From: an uncultured Muribaculaceae bacterium
GTDB lineage: Bacteria > Bacteroidota > Bacteroidia > Bacteroidales > Muribaculaceae
NCBI GenBank assembly: GCA_945931475.1
Contig: CAMEPD010000015.1
Location: 1-39,390, forward strand
Direction: 5' to 3'
Length of the DNA: 39,390 nucleotides
The notes under the pieces were generated by a model. It did no database searches, had not been told where the DNA came from, and saw only the letters and a program-made list of their open reading frames with translations. The translations under genes were made by a program, and so were the position numbers. Positions 17,382 through 26,895 of the stretch are shown here, one piece after another. Each line of letters begins with the position of its first letter. The first letter of the stretch is position 1.

Positions 17382-18307
17382 TTGCTTATAAGGATACCGT
17401 CGATGAACACCAGCGACACACCGTCGGAGTAAATCCAGCGTTCGTAGGCGTTAGACTGATTATGGCCGCGGTCGATGGTCGATGGTGCACCGAGGGAGGC
17501 CTGTACCTCCTGCCGGGTCATCCCTTCGTTGACGCTCGAATTCTGAATGGCGGTCCAGTTGTCGTCCGTGACGTTGGGGTAGCGCTTGCGCGGGTTTTCG
17601 ATGGCGAAAAGCGTGTCGAAGCCTCGCAGCGAATTACCCGAATTCTGCGACATGAGCACGCAGCCGGTGACGCCGTTGCTGTGGTCGGAGAACGACACGA
17701 TGGCAGTATAGTCCTCCGACCAGGGGTTGACAGCCGTAATCTCAACAGGTACGAATTTTCGGCCGGCACGCATATCACCTTCGGGTGTATACCATTGGGA
17801 GGTAGTGAGATAGTACGTTTTACCGACGAGGGCCGAGCGCATTTTCGCTATCAGGTCCATGTCGATGATAAAGGGAAAACGCGATATGCCGCTGACGGCA
17901 TCGACAGGTTGTGCGAGTGTCGATTCGATGGTGTCGCCGGGGTATTTCGTCGAACGGAACAATTGAATCACGCGCTCCTCGCCATAATATGTATTGCCCC
18001 GCTTCTGACCGGCATATATCAATGTGTCACCCTTGGCAAACCGGTACTCGCCGTTGAGCACCAGCGAGATTTTCGGGTCGGTGACATACAGCTTTTTACC
18101 TGTATGCCAGCCGCTTATCGGATCGGGGGTAAAACTGTCGGCGATTCGCTGTTCGTCGGTAACGCGAATTTTCTCCTTCTTGACGTCCTTGTAGGTGATT
18201 TTCGGAGTGTATTCTATACCCGTGAAGCAGCCCTGTAACAGCACCGCCATAAAGAGCAACGATGCCATACAGGTCTGCTTCACCGGATTCAGTCGTTTCA
18301 GAGTCAT
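17378..18307 (-). CDS. Lipoprotein with BamE/SmpA-like C-terminal domain
   Basis: Not confidently named. The signal peptide ends in the lipobox LLQGC (Cys about residue 27). Residues 30-250 show no family I recognise. The last 50 residues (SVNEGMTRQEVQASLGAPST, then W-Y, then LVFIDGILISK) match the BamE/OmlA fold pattern: glycine-Met-Thr start, xxLGxP turn, and a Trp-Tyr beta strand. That suggests an outer-membrane or periplasmic envelope role. It lies 3 nt after the prolyl oligopeptidase gene and overlaps the hydrolase start by 4 nt, so the three form one unit. Confidence 0.75.
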   Translation of the reverse strand: MTLKRLNPVKQTCMASLLFMAVLLQGCFTGIEYTPKITYKDVKKEKIRVTDEQRIADSFTPDPISGWHTGKKLYVTDPKISLVLNGEYRFAKGDTLIYAGQKRGNTYYGEERVIQLFRSTKYPGDTIESTLAQPVDAVSGISRFPFIIDMDLIAKMRSALVGKTYYLTTSQWYTPEGDMRAGRKFVPVEITAVNPWSEDYTAIVSFSDHSNGVTGCVLMSQNSGNSLRGFDTLFAIENPRKRYPNVTDDNWTAIQNSSVNEGMTRQEVQASLGAPSTIDRGHNQSNAYERWIYSDGVSLVFIDGILISK

Positions 18308-18310
18308 TGG

Positions 18311-20446
18311 TTATTTAGGGTCGATTCCCAAATTCTCGAAGATGAACGAGTAGATGTCGGCCCACTCGTCGATTACCTTGCTGACAGGCTTACCGGCGCC
18401 GTGACCGGCCTTCGAGTCGATGCGGATAATCTTGGGGGCATCGCCTGTATTGGCCGCCTGGAGGGTTGCTGCGTACTTGAACGAATGCGCGGGCACCACG
18501 CGGTCGTCATGGTCGGCTGTTGTGACCATAATGGCCGGGTAACGGGTACCGTCGTTGCGGATATTATGCAGAGGCGAGTAGGCGAGCAGGTATTTCGCCA
18601 TCTCGGGCGAATCGGCCGATGTGCCGTAGTCGGGGGCCCAGTTCCAACCGATTGTGAAGAGGTGGTAACGCATCATGTCCATCACACCAACCTGAGGTAC
18701 AGCCACTTTGAAGAGGTCCGGACGCATATTCGTAACCGCGCCGACAAGCAGACCGCCGTTCGAGCCGCCATTTATGACGAGTTTGTCGGGATTGGTCCAT
18801 CCTTCCTTAATCATATACTCGGCAGCCGAGATAAAGTCGTCGAACACATTGAGTTTCTTGCGTTTGGTACCCATCTCGTGCCACTCTTCGCCGTATTCGG
18901 CACCTCCGCGCAGGTTGGCCTGGGCGTAGATGCCGCCGTTGTTGAGCCATACGAGGCGGTTAGTGGAGAACGACGGCGGCAGCGAGATGTTGAATCCCCC
19001 GTACCCGTAGAGGAATACGGGGTTCTGACCGTCCTTCTTGAGGTCCTTGCGGTAAGTAAGGAACATCGGCACACGGGTGCCATCCGATGAGGTGTAGAAT
19101 ACCTGTTCGGTCACGAAATCGTCGGGGTTGAAGCCCTTCACCTCGGGCTGGAAGAAGAGTTTGCTCTTGCCGGTCGCCATGTCGTAGCTGTACGATGCCG
19201 CCGGATAGAGGAACGATGTAAACGAGTAGAACACGTCATCGTAATCCTTTGACGATGAGAACGATGTGGTGCCGTATGTAGGCAGCTCGATATCGCGTAT
19301 TTTCTTGCCGTCGATGCCGTATAGCGCCGGATGGTCGGATGCGTCTTTTTCGTAAGTGACAATCATTTTGTCGCTTCCGGCGCGCTGAACGCCGGTGAGC
19401 ACCGCATCGGCGACCTGGGGGAGGATGTCAACCCAATGGTCGGGGGTAGGCGCGGTAACGGGGGCCGCGGTGAGGCGGTAGTTGGGCGCGTCCTTCGAGG
19501 TGAAGAAGTATATGCGGTTGTTGATTACGTCAACAGGAATAATTGTGGCATCCTGCGAAGGCTCGATAATTTGCCATCGGGAGCCACGACGGCCTAAATC
19601 CTTCATCAGAAGACCGTTACCGAAGCCTTGGCCCCCCACGCTGACGAAGATGTAGCGCTGGTCGCTCGAGAGCGAGGCGCTGTGGAAGTGAAGCGGGTTA
19701 TCCTTGTCCTCGAAAATGAGCTCATCGCTGCTCTGCGGGGTGCCCATCCTGTGGTAATAAATCTTGTGGTATTCGTTGGCGTTGGAGAATTCCTTGCCGG
19801 CTTCGGGACGATCGTAAGCGCTGTAAAAGAAGCCGTTACCGCGCCATTCGGCGCCGGTGAACTTGGCCCATTCGATATGGTCGGGTGCCTGCTGAAGTGT
19901 AGCAGCGTCGAGCACATAAATCTCGGTCCAGTCGGAACCGCTGCGCGACACGGTGTATGCAATCCACTTGCCGTCGGGCGACATCGACAGGCCGGTGAGG
20001 GCCACTGTGCCGTCGTCGGAGAGCTTGTTGGGATCAAGCACTACCTGCGGCTTGGCGCCGAGGTTGTCCATGCGGTAGAGCACCGACTGGTTGCTGAGAC
20101 CGTCGTTGCGCGTGAAATAATACTTGCCGTCGTGCCAGCGGCCGGGGACGCTCTGCTTCACATAGTCGTTGTACATCGTGAGTTGCTCCCGTATCAGGCC
20201 GCGGAACGGTATCTGGCTGAGGTACTTATCGGTTACGGCACGCTCGGCGTTGACCCATTCGAGCGTGGCGGCGGCGGTGTCGTTCTCAAGAGGCCGATAT
20301 GGATCAGCAACCTTCATGCCGAAGTATTCGTCGACCACTGAGGTGTCTTTGGGCGCCTTAGGGTACGAAGCTGGAGCGTCGATGCGCGCAGCGGCGCTTC
20401 CGGCTGATAATATTACTGCCATAGCGGGTATTATGATATTACGCAT
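18311..20446 (-). CDS. Prolyl oligopeptidase family serine peptidase (S9A), exported
   Basis: Cleaves short peptides after proline. From ATG 20446 the protein begins with a Sec signal peptide (MRNIIIPAMAVILSAGSAAA). It continues with the S9A N-terminal segment (DEYFGMKVADPYRPLEND), a seven-bladed propeller that gates access, and the alpha/beta hydrolase domain. The catalytic Ser is in GGSNGGLL (about 563), Asp in DHDDRVVP (about 648) and His in GHGAG (about 680). Length of about 711 is standard. A longer in-frame start at 20530 would overlap the upstream exonuclease gene and hide the signal peptide, so it is rejected. The lipoprotein gene follows after 3 nt. Confidence 0.94.
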   Translation of the reverse strand: MRNIIIPAMAVILSAGSAAARIDAPASYPKAPKDTSVVDEYFGMKVADPYRPLENDTAAATLEWVNAERAVTDKYLSQIPFRGLIREQLTMYNDYVKQSVPGRWHDGKYYFTRNDGLSNQSVLYRMDNLGAKPQVVLDPNKLSDDGTVALTGLSMSPDGKWIAYTVSRSGSDWTEIYVLDAATLQQAPDHIEWAKFTGAEWRGNGFFYSAYDRPEAGKEFSNANEYHKIYYHRMGTPQSSDELIFEDKDNPLHFHSASLSSDQRYIFVSVGGQGFGNGLLMKDLGRRGSRWQIIEPSQDATIIPVDVINNRIYFFTSKDAPNYRLTAAPVTAPTPDHWVDILPQVADAVLTGVQRAGSDKMIVTYEKDASDHPALYGIDGKKIRDIELPTYGTTSFSSSKDYDDVFYSFTSFLYPAASYSYDMATGKSKLFFQPEVKGFNPDDFVTEQVFYTSSDGTRVPMFLTYRKDLKKDGQNPVFLYGYGGFNISLPPSFSTNRLVWLNNGGIYAQANLRGGAEYGEEWHEMGTKRKKLNVFDDFISAAEYMIKEGWTNPDKLVINGGSNGGLLVGAVTNMRPDLFKVAVPQVGVMDMMRYHLFTIGWNWAPDYGTSADSPEMAKYLLAYSPLHNIRNDGTRYPAIMVTTADHDDRVVPAHSFKYAATLQAANTGDAPKIIRIDSKAGHGAGKPVSKVIDEWADIYSFIFENLGIDPK

Positions 20447-20474
20447 TTTATTGGTTTTATGGTGGTTATGTAGC

Positions 20475-21401
20475 TTATTTCTTACGTCGCCCGTGGCGCG
20501 GGGCATCGAGTCGCCCCGCAATGTCGGCAAGCATTGCCTCGATTTTGGTCATACGCTCTTTAAGGTCGGCTATCTCCTCCGTGTGAGTACGATAGCGCGA
20601 TTTCTTGGGAGCAGCCTCTTTCGCTTCGGCCCCAGCCGTGGCTTCAATATCAGCGGACAGACCTGTGACCGTGGCATCGGTGGCTGTGGCATCGGAGGCA
20701 CTTTTCTTCTTTTTCTTGTGCTTCTTCTTTTTGGGCATCTCGGCAACAGCCTGTATCGTGCCATCCTCGCCGGGATGAACCACGTGGATGCCTACACTGC
20801 GCTGAAGCACCTCGGCGGTCTCGTCGTCGATTGTATAGGGGCAGCTCTCCGGATGGAAATCGCCGGCAACCAAGTGATTATAGATTTTTTGACAAGCCCA
20901 TGCATCAATGGCGGCGTAGGCCTGCTGCCCGGGGGTGAGCTCTTTTGCCTCCCAGTTGGTAAGACGCTGATTTTTAGAAATCCGTTCATTGAAAATCACG
21001 CCATAGATTTTCTGGAGCGAATTGTCGGCAATCATGTAGTTCTTTACGAAGGTCTGCAGCTCCACGAAACCGGCCGGCTTGAATTCGGCAAGTTTCTGGA
21101 GTGAGTAGAAGTCATCTTTGAGCGAAAGCCCGATTTTCTGAACTGCCTCATTCTCAAAGAATTTGAAAAGACCGTCGAGCGAACCTATTTCACGCAGACG
21201 GAAGAGGAAGCACTCCCCTTCGAGCGTGGAAATCTGCACCAGCGACACCTTGTAGCGGTGATTTTTCTGGAAACTCGGGCGCGTCTCTGTGTCGAAGCCT
21301 ACCTGGCTCACGCCGTTAAGGTACTTCAGGGCGCTTTTGGCTTTGGCTGCCGAGTTGACGAGTATCACCTTCCCGGGATAATGAACCTCGGGCAGCTGCA
21401 T
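20475..21401 (-). CDS. RNase D-like 3'-5' exonuclease (DEDDy) with basic coiled-coil tail
   Basis: The N-terminal 190 residues form a DEDDy exonuclease: GFDTETRPSF (D-x-E), GLSLKDDFYSL (second Asp), and YAAIDAWACQKIY (Tyr and last Asp). Such domains degrade RNA or DNA from the 3' end with two metal ions. The C-terminal third is unusual. A lysine run (KKKKHKKKKK), an Ala/Thr-rich linker and then a short coiled coil (EEIADLKERMTKIEAMLADI) replace the HRDC domains of RNase D. A GTG at 21428 sits at the predicted transcription start (-7 box at 21433-21440), so the ATG at 21401 is preferred. Confidence 0.85.
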   Translation of the reverse strand: MQLPEVHYPGKVILVNSAAKAKSALKYLNGVSQVGFDTETRPSFQKNHRYKVSLVQISTLEGECFLFRLREIGSLDGLFKFFENEAVQKIGLSLKDDFYSLQKLAEFKPAGFVELQTFVKNYMIADNSLQKIYGVIFNERISKNQRLTNWEAKELTPGQQAYAAIDAWACQKIYNHLVAGDFHPESCPYTIDDETAEVLQRSVGIHVVHPGEDGTIQAVAEMPKKKKHKKKKKSASDATATDATVTGLSADIEATAGAEAKEAAPKKSRYRTHTEEIADLKERMTKIEAMLADIAGRLDAPRHGRRKK

Positions 21402-21432
21402 AAGTTGTTCTTTTGTAATTCCTAACACGTCA

Positions 21433-21440
21433 CAAAGTTA
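21433..21440 (-). promoter_or_regulatory. -7 box of the exonuclease gene
   Basis: TAACTTTG on the minus strand matches TAnnTTTG, 32 nt before the ATG at 21401. It separates this gene from bioD, which ends at 21460. Confidence 0.55.
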
Positions 21441-21459
21441 CGAAAAAAATGTCATATAT

Positions 21460-22125
21460 TTACAGCCGTCGCTTCTTCGGAGGGAGAAAGATGCGGGGCA
21501 CATCGAGTATGAGAGTGTCGGGGAAATGCCTTTTCACCCAGTCGCCCAGATACTTGCGTGTTTCGTCGGCTATGATTGAATCCTCGCTGTCGTAAACTTT
21601 GTTATAAAGCAGGTACTCCAGCCGGATGCCGCGCGCCTTGATGGCTTCGAAGCCAAGCAGCGCGTGATTGATGGAACCCAATCCGCCGTGAACAACAAAA
21701 ATCAGCGGCAGGTCGTGCTCCTTTATATAATCGATTGTAAGATATTCGTCCTTCAGAGGGACCATCAGACCACCGGCGCCCTCAATCAGCACTACATCAT
21801 AATTATTTGACAATTTGTCGGTTGCAGATTCTATAACCTTGAAATCAATTTCGCGGTTGTCGAGCCGGGCAGCCAGGTGCGGCGAACAGGGGTAGGAGAA
21901 AACCATCGGGGCGGTGGTGTGGTCGATATCTTCGGGGAATGGCTCAACATCCATAATTTTGCGATGAAGGTCGATATCCTCAGAGTAACCGCAGTCGCCG
22001 GTCTGTACAAATTTCTGTGTTATAACGCGTTGGCCCTGATTGGTCCATTCACGTGCGAGCCAGCCCGTGCAGTAACTTTTGCCGGCGTCGGTGTCAATTC
22101 CTGATATAAAGTAAACTTTTCCCAT
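21460..22125 (-). CDS. bioD: Dethiobiotin synthetase
   Basis: Third step of biotin ring assembly: ATP- and CO2-dependent closure of diaminopelargonate to dethiobiotin. The P-loop is GIDTDAGKS (in E. coli GTDTEVGKT), followed by QKFVQTG and the VVLIEGAGGLMVPL magnesium/nucleotide block. A length of 221 residues is normal. It lies 11 nt after the BioG-BioC fusion gene and is the last clear gene of the operon. Confidence 0.95.
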   Translation of the reverse strand: MGKVYFISGIDTDAGKSYCTGWLAREWTNQGQRVITQKFVQTGDCGYSEDIDLHRKIMDVEPFPEDIDHTTAPMVFSYPCSPHLAARLDNREIDFKVIESATDKLSNNYDVVLIEGAGGLMVPLKDEYLTIDYIKEHDLPLIFVVHGGLGSINHALLGFEAIKARGIRLEYLLYNKVYDSEDSIIADETRKYLGDWVKRHFPDTLILDVPRIFLPPKKRRL

Positions 22126-22136
22126 AACGAGAGATA

Positions 22137-23543
22137 TTAGATTTTCTTAGCAATAATATACGCTGCCGCGTATGTGAGGGAACATTTTCCATCGGGTTGC
22201 GCAGGCAGGTTTCGCAGCAACTTCAGGGCCGCCCTGTTGGCCGAGCCGTTGCGGCAGATGGCGTTGACGCCGGTCGACTGCAGATGTCGTAGCGCCCCGA
22301 GGGGTGAATCGAAGTCGGCCTGCAGCCGGTATGCGGCGTGGGTGAGAGGTTTCAGTCCACTCCTCTCCACGGTTTCGACAAGCGTGGAATGCGATGGATA
22401 ATCGAGTGATATTCCGGTAATTGACGACACTTCGGTCAAAGTCTCCGGTGTAAAATACGATAGTGCAATCACTCCGCCCGGGGCTAACCGGGTGGCGGCA
22501 TTCCGGATAAACTCCGGGGGGGAATTAAACCACTGCAACGCCGACGACGACAGTATCAGGTCGAGGCTACCGGGTGCGAATCGGAGGATTTCGAGCTCGG
22601 CATCGCCCTGGATAAGATGGGCCGCAGCAGGAAGCGCCGTCGCATCCATAGGGGCTATATCACAGAGGTACAACTCCTTGTATCGAATTTTTGGCGTATA
22701 AAAGGCAGTAAGCGTCCCCTGCCCTACACCTACTTCGAGCACATTGTCGAAAGAACTGGTCTCGGAGATGTTTGCCACAAGCGCGTCGCTGAGGCGATGG
22801 GCGCACTCCTCCTGTACTGCGGCATTCCCCGTGTATGACTTTACAGCGCGGCCGAACCGACTGGCCACAAGCTCTTTATCCACAACATACAGGTCTATGA
22901 CCTGCTGTAAATCCACCAAATGCGGGGTATCGCGCAATATGCGGCGGTTGGTCTCGCCCCAGAAATTCAGTTGATTCCGAGTGGGGATAATCATATCGCT
23001 GTCGCCGACAAGGGCCAGACTCCAGGGGACGCTGTGTTTTAGAGGCTTTTCGGCTGCAAATGCTTCAAGCTCAGCCTTTAACGACTCAAACGGACGTTCG
23101 GGCAACCGCTCACAAAACCGGCTGTAAGCGTAGGCCGAACCGCACATACGTCGACGGAACTTTTCGACTGTACGCTCCGAAAGGCCATCAAGGGTACCCC
23201 GGAAAATCGCTTCGGGAATGCCGTTGCGGTCGTCGATGTGCGATTCAGTGCCGTTGACGGCGATTGTGCGGCTCACAGGCAGATGCGTCGACCGCAAAAA
23301 ATCGGCGGCGGCACGTACTCCGAACGACCAGGCCACTACCACTACCTCGCGGTATCGCGCCAGGCGGGCGTCAAGGGCCGGTTCGCCGGCTGAATAGTCA
23401 TAGGCGACAATCACATCGTATCCAGGCTTCGCGAGCGAACGGAAGGGGACGGCGTCCATCCCCCACCCCAGGAAAACGAGTATTGCCCTAAGGTTTTCAG
23501 CTCGGGAGTTCTGTGAGATTATATGTAGGCTATTTGGATTCAA
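22137..23543 (-). CDS. BioG-BioC fusion: pimeloyl-ACP methyl esterase / malonyl-ACP methyltransferase
   Basis: One 468-residue polypeptide joins the enzymes that open and close pimelate synthesis. Residues 1-215 are BioG-like: ILVFLGWGMD, then the nucleophile elbow VAWSFGV, then FCERLPERPF and a late Asp/His region (GDSDMIIP, TPHLVDL). Residues 230-468 are BioC-like: SAM-binding VLEVGVGQGTL, DIAPMDA, and ALQWFNSPPEF. BioC methylates malonyl-ACP so fatty-acid synthesis can extend it; BioG frees pimeloyl-ACP. The start appears to be TTG at 23543, because the first in-frame ATG is at residue 29, inside the first beta strand. It begins 4 nt after bioF. Confidence 0.9.
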   Translation of the reverse strand: MNPNSLHIISQNSRAENLRAILVFLGWGMDAVPFRSLAKPGYDVIVAYDYSAGEPALDARLARYREVVVVAWSFGVRAAADFLRSTHLPVSRTIAVNGTESHIDDRNGIPEAIFRGTLDGLSERTVEKFRRRMCGSAYAYSRFCERLPERPFESLKAELEAFAAEKPLKHSVPWSLALVGDSDMIIPTRNQLNFWGETNRRILRDTPHLVDLQQVIDLYVVDKELVASRFGRAVKSYTGNAAVQEECAHRLSDALVANISETSSFDNVLEVGVGQGTLTAFYTPKIRYKELYLCDIAPMDATALPAAAHLIQGDAELEILRFAPGSLDLILSSSALQWFNSPPEFIRNAATRLAPGGVIALSYFTPETLTEVSSITGISLDYPSHSTLVETVERSGLKPLTHAAYRLQADFDSPLGALRHLQSTGVNAICRNGSANRAALKLLRNLPAQPDGKCSLTYAAAYIIAKKI

Positions 23544-23547
23544 GTTG

Positions 23548-24705
23548 TTACTGATTGATTACCGGAAGCAGGTCGGCCAACGCGCGGTCGAGCTCGTCGA
23601 TTTCCTTACCATTCATCCGGGCATTGAGACTGAAGCGCAGACGCTCGGTTCCGGCAGCCACGGTGGGCTTGCGGATGGCCATAGCCTTGATGCCGTAGAT
23701 GTGGAGTAGCTTGTTCGACAACTCGACGGCCTTCTTCGAGTCGCCGATTATAAGTGGCTGAATATGTGATACTTCGATGGATACCGGGGAGTACTTCCGG
23801 AGCACGGCATTGAGCTTTTCGGCGAGCCATGCAAGGTGAGCGCGGCGGCGTTCGGCCGTGAGCAAGTAGCCCATCGTGAAGCGGGTCCATGCGGCCTGCA
23901 TCGGCGGCAGAGCCGTGGAGAAGATAAAGCTGCGCGATGTGTTAATCAGGAAGTTGCGCATATCGCCCGAAGTGATGGCGAACGCGCCCATCGAACCGGC
24001 CGCTTTGCCGAAAGTACCCACCACGATGTCGACCTCGCCCGGGGCCTTCGAGGCCGCCACAAGGCCGGTGCCTTTCGGGCCGAGGACGCCGAAGGCGTGG
24101 GCCTCGTCGACGTAGAGCATCACGTTGCTGTGACGACGCTTGATGTCGATGAGCCGGTCGATGTCGGCGCGGTCGCCGTCCATCGAGTAGACGCTCTCTA
24201 CGATTACGAGCACGTTGCCGCGTTCGCCGCCATGCTTTTCGAGCAACGCCTCGAGGTGGTCGAAGTCGTTATGACGGAAGCGCTGAAATGGTGCGCGCGA
24301 CAGCACGATGCCGTCGATAATGCTGGCGTGCACCAAACGGTCGGCCAGTATCAATGTGTCATTGGCCGCAATACTGCTCACCACACCGGTGTTGGCGTGG
24401 TAGCCGCTGTTGAAGAGGAGTGCGCCGGTATCGTCGCCGCGGTACTTCGAGTAGAGCAGCCGCAGGAACACTTCGAGGTTGAGATATTCTATCTGGCGGG
24501 GACTCAGCAGACGGGCGGCCGACGAGGTCATGGGGATTTTCTTGGCCGATTCGTCGGCGAAGAAACGTTGCTGCAGCTCAGTGTCGTCAGCCACGCCCAT
24601 ATAGTCGTTGGTCGAAAAGTCGACAATGTCACCACGGGTTTCCAGAGGTATCTCCCTGAAATTCCCTTCGTCGCGGAGCTTTGCCAGTATTTCTTTTATA
24701 TTCAT
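23548..24705 (-). CDS. bioF: 8-amino-7-oxononanoate synthase
   Basis: Condenses pimeloyl-ACP with alanine, using PLP. Motifs: VDFSTNDYMGVADD, AARLLS, FNSGYHANTG, LYVDEAHAFGVLGPKGTG and the PLP lysine in VGTFGKAAGS. A length of about 385 residues is standard. The ATG at 24705 is used; a TTG two codons earlier is possible. It begins 6 nt after the bioA stop, so translation is coupled. Confidence 0.95.
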   Translation of the reverse strand: MNIKEILAKLRDEGNFREIPLETRGDIVDFSTNDYMGVADDTELQQRFFADESAKKIPMTSSAARLLSPRQIEYLNLEVFLRLLYSKYRGDDTGALLFNSGYHANTGVVSSIAANDTLILADRLVHASIIDGIVLSRAPFQRFRHNDFDHLEALLEKHGGERGNVLVIVESVYSMDGDRADIDRLIDIKRRHSNVMLYVDEAHAFGVLGPKGTGLVAASKAPGEVDIVVGTFGKAAGSMGAFAITSGDMRNFLINTSRSFIFSTALPPMQAAWTRFTMGYLLTAERRRAHLAWLAEKLNAVLRKYSPVSIEVSHIQPLIIGDSKKAVELSNKLLHIYGIKAMAIRKPTVAAGTERLRFSLNARMNGKEIDELDRALADLLPVINQ

Positions 24706-24711
24706 AATCAA

Positions 24712-26013
24712 CTATTTGGAGAGTATGTTTATCATCTCGCGACAGAGGGTGTCGAGGTCGTCGTCGGGAGTGATATACGGAGGCATTACGTATACGTTTC
24801 GGCCGAAAGGTCGAATCCACACACCGCGGCGCACACAATCCTGCTGGAAGGTGCCGACGTCCACGGGTTCGCAGGTTTCGATGACGCCTATGGCGCCGAG
24901 TACACGCACGTCGGCCACGCCGGGTAGCTCTCGCGCCGGAGCGAGGTTCTGCTCGAGGCGCTGCTCTATATGCTTGATTCTCGCCGACATATCCTGCTGT
25001 TTGAGCAGATCGAACGAGGCGATGCCGATAGCGCAGGCGAGCGGATTACCCATGAATGTGGGGCCGTGCATCATCACACCTGCCTCGCCGCGCGAGATGG
25101 TGTCGGCCACGGCGCGGGTGGTGAGCACCGCCGCCGAGGTGAGGTAGCCGCCGGTGAGGCCTTTGCCGATGGTCATGATGTCGGGCTGAACCCCGGCATG
25201 CTCGCAGGCGAAGAAGCGTCCGGTGCGCCAGAATCCTGTGGCTATCTCATCGAATATCAGATAGATGCCGTATTGGTCGCACAGTTTGCGGGCCTCGCGG
25301 AGAAACTGCGGGTGGTAGAACCACATTCCGCCGGCGCCCTGCACTATCGGCTCGAGAATCAGGCCGGCAATCTCGGGGGCGTGCTCCTCGAAGAGGCGTC
25401 GCATTGGCTCCATCTCCTCGGGGCGCCACGGGTCGCTGAAACGGGTACGCGGCTGCGGCAGGAAGTAGCGCACCGGGAGCGCCGGACCGAAGGCGCCGTG
25501 CATCCCCGTGACGGGGTCACAGACGCTCATGGCGTTCCACGTATCGCCGTGATAGCCCGAACGGATGGTGGCAAAATTACTCTTTTTATGTGAACCTGAA
25601 CGACTTACCGCCGCCTGAATGGCCATTTTCATGGCTACCTCCACCGACACTGAGCCCGAATCGGCATAAAATATATTGTGCATATCCGACGGGGCTACGC
25701 TCAGCAAGCGTTTGCCCAACTCGATGGCCGGGTCATGGGTTATTCCGCCGAACATCACATGGCTCATGCGGTCGAGCTGACGCCGGGCGGCATCGTTAAG
25801 CGCCGGATGATTGTAACCATGGATGGCACACCACCACGACGACATACCGTCGATGAGTTCTCGGCCATCGGCGAGCACCAGTCGGTTGTCGTGGGCCGAA
25901 ACCACTTTATAGGTAGGCAGCGGATCGATTGTGGAAGTATAGGGGTGCCAGAGGTGCTCCCTGTCCCATGCGTCGGTCAGCGCCGCAAATTCTTCTGAAT
26001 TTTCCTTTGACAT
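24712..26013 (-). CDS. bioA: Adenosylmethionine-8-amino-7-oxononanoate aminotransferase
   Basis: Transfers an amino group from S-adenosylmethionine to 7-keto-8-aminopelargonate, with PLP, in the cytoplasm. Diagnostic blocks: [54 protein letters not shown] and the PLP lysine in [11 protein letters not shown]. Length 433, family normal. First gene of the bio operon, with a -7 box at 26065-26072. The order is bioA-bioF-bioGC-bioD. Confidence 0.96.
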   Translation of the reverse strand: MSKENSEEFAALTDAWDREHLWHPYTSTIDPLPTYKVVSAHDNRLVLADGRELIDGMSSWWCAIHGYNHPALNDAARRQLDRMSHVMFGGITHDPAIELGKRLLSVAPSDMHNIFYADSGSVSVEVAMKMAIQAAVSRSGSHKKSNFATIRSGYHGDTWNAMSVCDPVTGMHGAFGPALPVRYFLPQPRTRFSDPWRPEEMEPMRRLFEEHAPEIAGLILEPIVQGAGGMWFYHPQFLREARKLCDQYGIYLIFDEIATGFWRTGRFFACEHAGVQPDIMTIGKGLTGGYLTSAAVLTTRAVADTISRGEAGVMMHGPTFMGNPLACAIGIASFDLLKQQDMSARIKHIEQRLEQNLAPARELPGVADVRVLGAIGVIETCEPVDVGTFQQDCVRRGVWIRPFGRNVYVMPPYITPDDDLDTLCREMINILSK

Positions 26014-26064
26014 TCTCTTGTCTGATTGGGCCGGCGGGAGGAGTCACCGGTTGATTTGATTATG

Positions 26065-26072
26065 CAAAGTTA
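26065..26072 (-). promoter_or_regulatory. -7 box of the biotin operon
   Basis: TAACTTTG on the minus strand matches TAnnTTTG, about 50 nt before the bioA start. No TTTG is present at the ideal -33 spacing, which leaves room for an activator or repressor. No BirA-type palindrome was recognised. Confidence 0.5.
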
Positions 26073-26155
26073 CAAAATTGTTGATAACTTTCCCTCCCCA
26101 ATGGCGAAATGTTTGGCCGAATGTATGTAACTTCGCCTCACAGAAATCGAGAACC

Positions 26156-26782
26156 ATGCAACGCAACGGCAAACTATACTTCAGATACGGCACGATGGGG
26201 TCGGCAAAAACCGCCCTGCTGCTTACCACGGCTTACAATTTCGAGGAGCGCCATATGCGCTACCTATGCATGAAACCGGTGATTGACACGCGCGACAAAT
26301 CAAACGTAATCCGCTCACGCATAGGCATCGAGCGTGAATGCAAATGGATTCTGCCCGAATCAGACCTCTACGAAATGGCCAAGGATTATTTCAGGGAAAT
26401 AGGCGGAATTGTCGACTGGTTTCTTGTCGACGAGGCGCAGTTCCTCACCGAGGCACAGGTCGACCAGCTCTCGCGTGTGGTCGACGACTTCGGCTCAAAC
26501 GTAATATGCTACGGTCTGCGCACTGATTTCCAGACACATCTGTTTGAGGGTTCGCGCCGACTGTTCGAGATTGCCGACACTATCGACGAGATAAAGTCGA
26601 CCTGTTCGTGCGGCCACAAGACCATTGTCAACGCCCGAATCGACAGCAACGGCGACATGGTGTCGGAGGGCGCGCAGGTTGAAATCGGCGGCGACGAACG
26701 CTACATAGCCGTGTGCCGCAAATGCTGGCGAAACCGCAAAATCGAACTCGCCTCGCGCAATATGCTCCCCTTCGAGGAATAA
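26156..26782 (+). CDS. tdk: Thymidine kinase, type I (TK1-like)
   Basis: Phosphorylates thymidine for nucleotide salvage. The P-loop is GTMGSAKT, the Walker B-like block FLVDEAQFL, the lasso/thymidine region YGLRTDFQTHLFEGS, and the structural zinc cysteines CSCGH and CRKCW. The 208-residue length fits the family. The ATG at 26156 (MQRNGKLYFRYG) is the family start; the open frame back to 26078 would overlap the bioA promoter. It is divergent from bioA. Confidence 0.95.
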   Translation: MQRNGKLYFRYGTMGSAKTALLLTTAYNFEERHMRYLCMKPVIDTRDKSNVIRSRIGIERECKWILPESDLYEMAKDYFREIGGIVDWFLVDEAQFLTEAQVDQLSRVVDDFGSNVICYGLRTDFQTHLFEGSRRLFEIADTIDEIKSTCSCGHKTIVNARIDSNGDMVSEGAQVEIGGDERYIAVCRKCWRNRKIELASRNMLPFEE

Positions 26783-26800
26783 CCGGGCAGATACAGCGAA

Positions 26801-26831
26801 GCGGCGTGCCAGAATTACTGAGGCACACCGC
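26801..26831. terminator. Hairpin between convergent tdk and rubrerythrin genes
   Basis: GCGGCGTGCC (26801-26810) pairs with GGCACACCGC (26822-26831) with one mismatch. There is no T run on either side. The GGCACACCG core recurs in the hairpin at 32633-32670, and GCGGCGTG in the one at 16532. Confidence 0.55.
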
Positions 26832-26895
26832 CGGGCATATATAGAACCCCTTACGGGTCGGAAAAGACGTCCTGAGTACGGAAACTCACAAACTG

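Noticed and set aside
17303..18238. 311-codon plus-strand ORF opposite the lipoprotein gene
   Set aside because: No start signal or domain; the minus-strand genes overlap by 4 nt in proper operon fashion.
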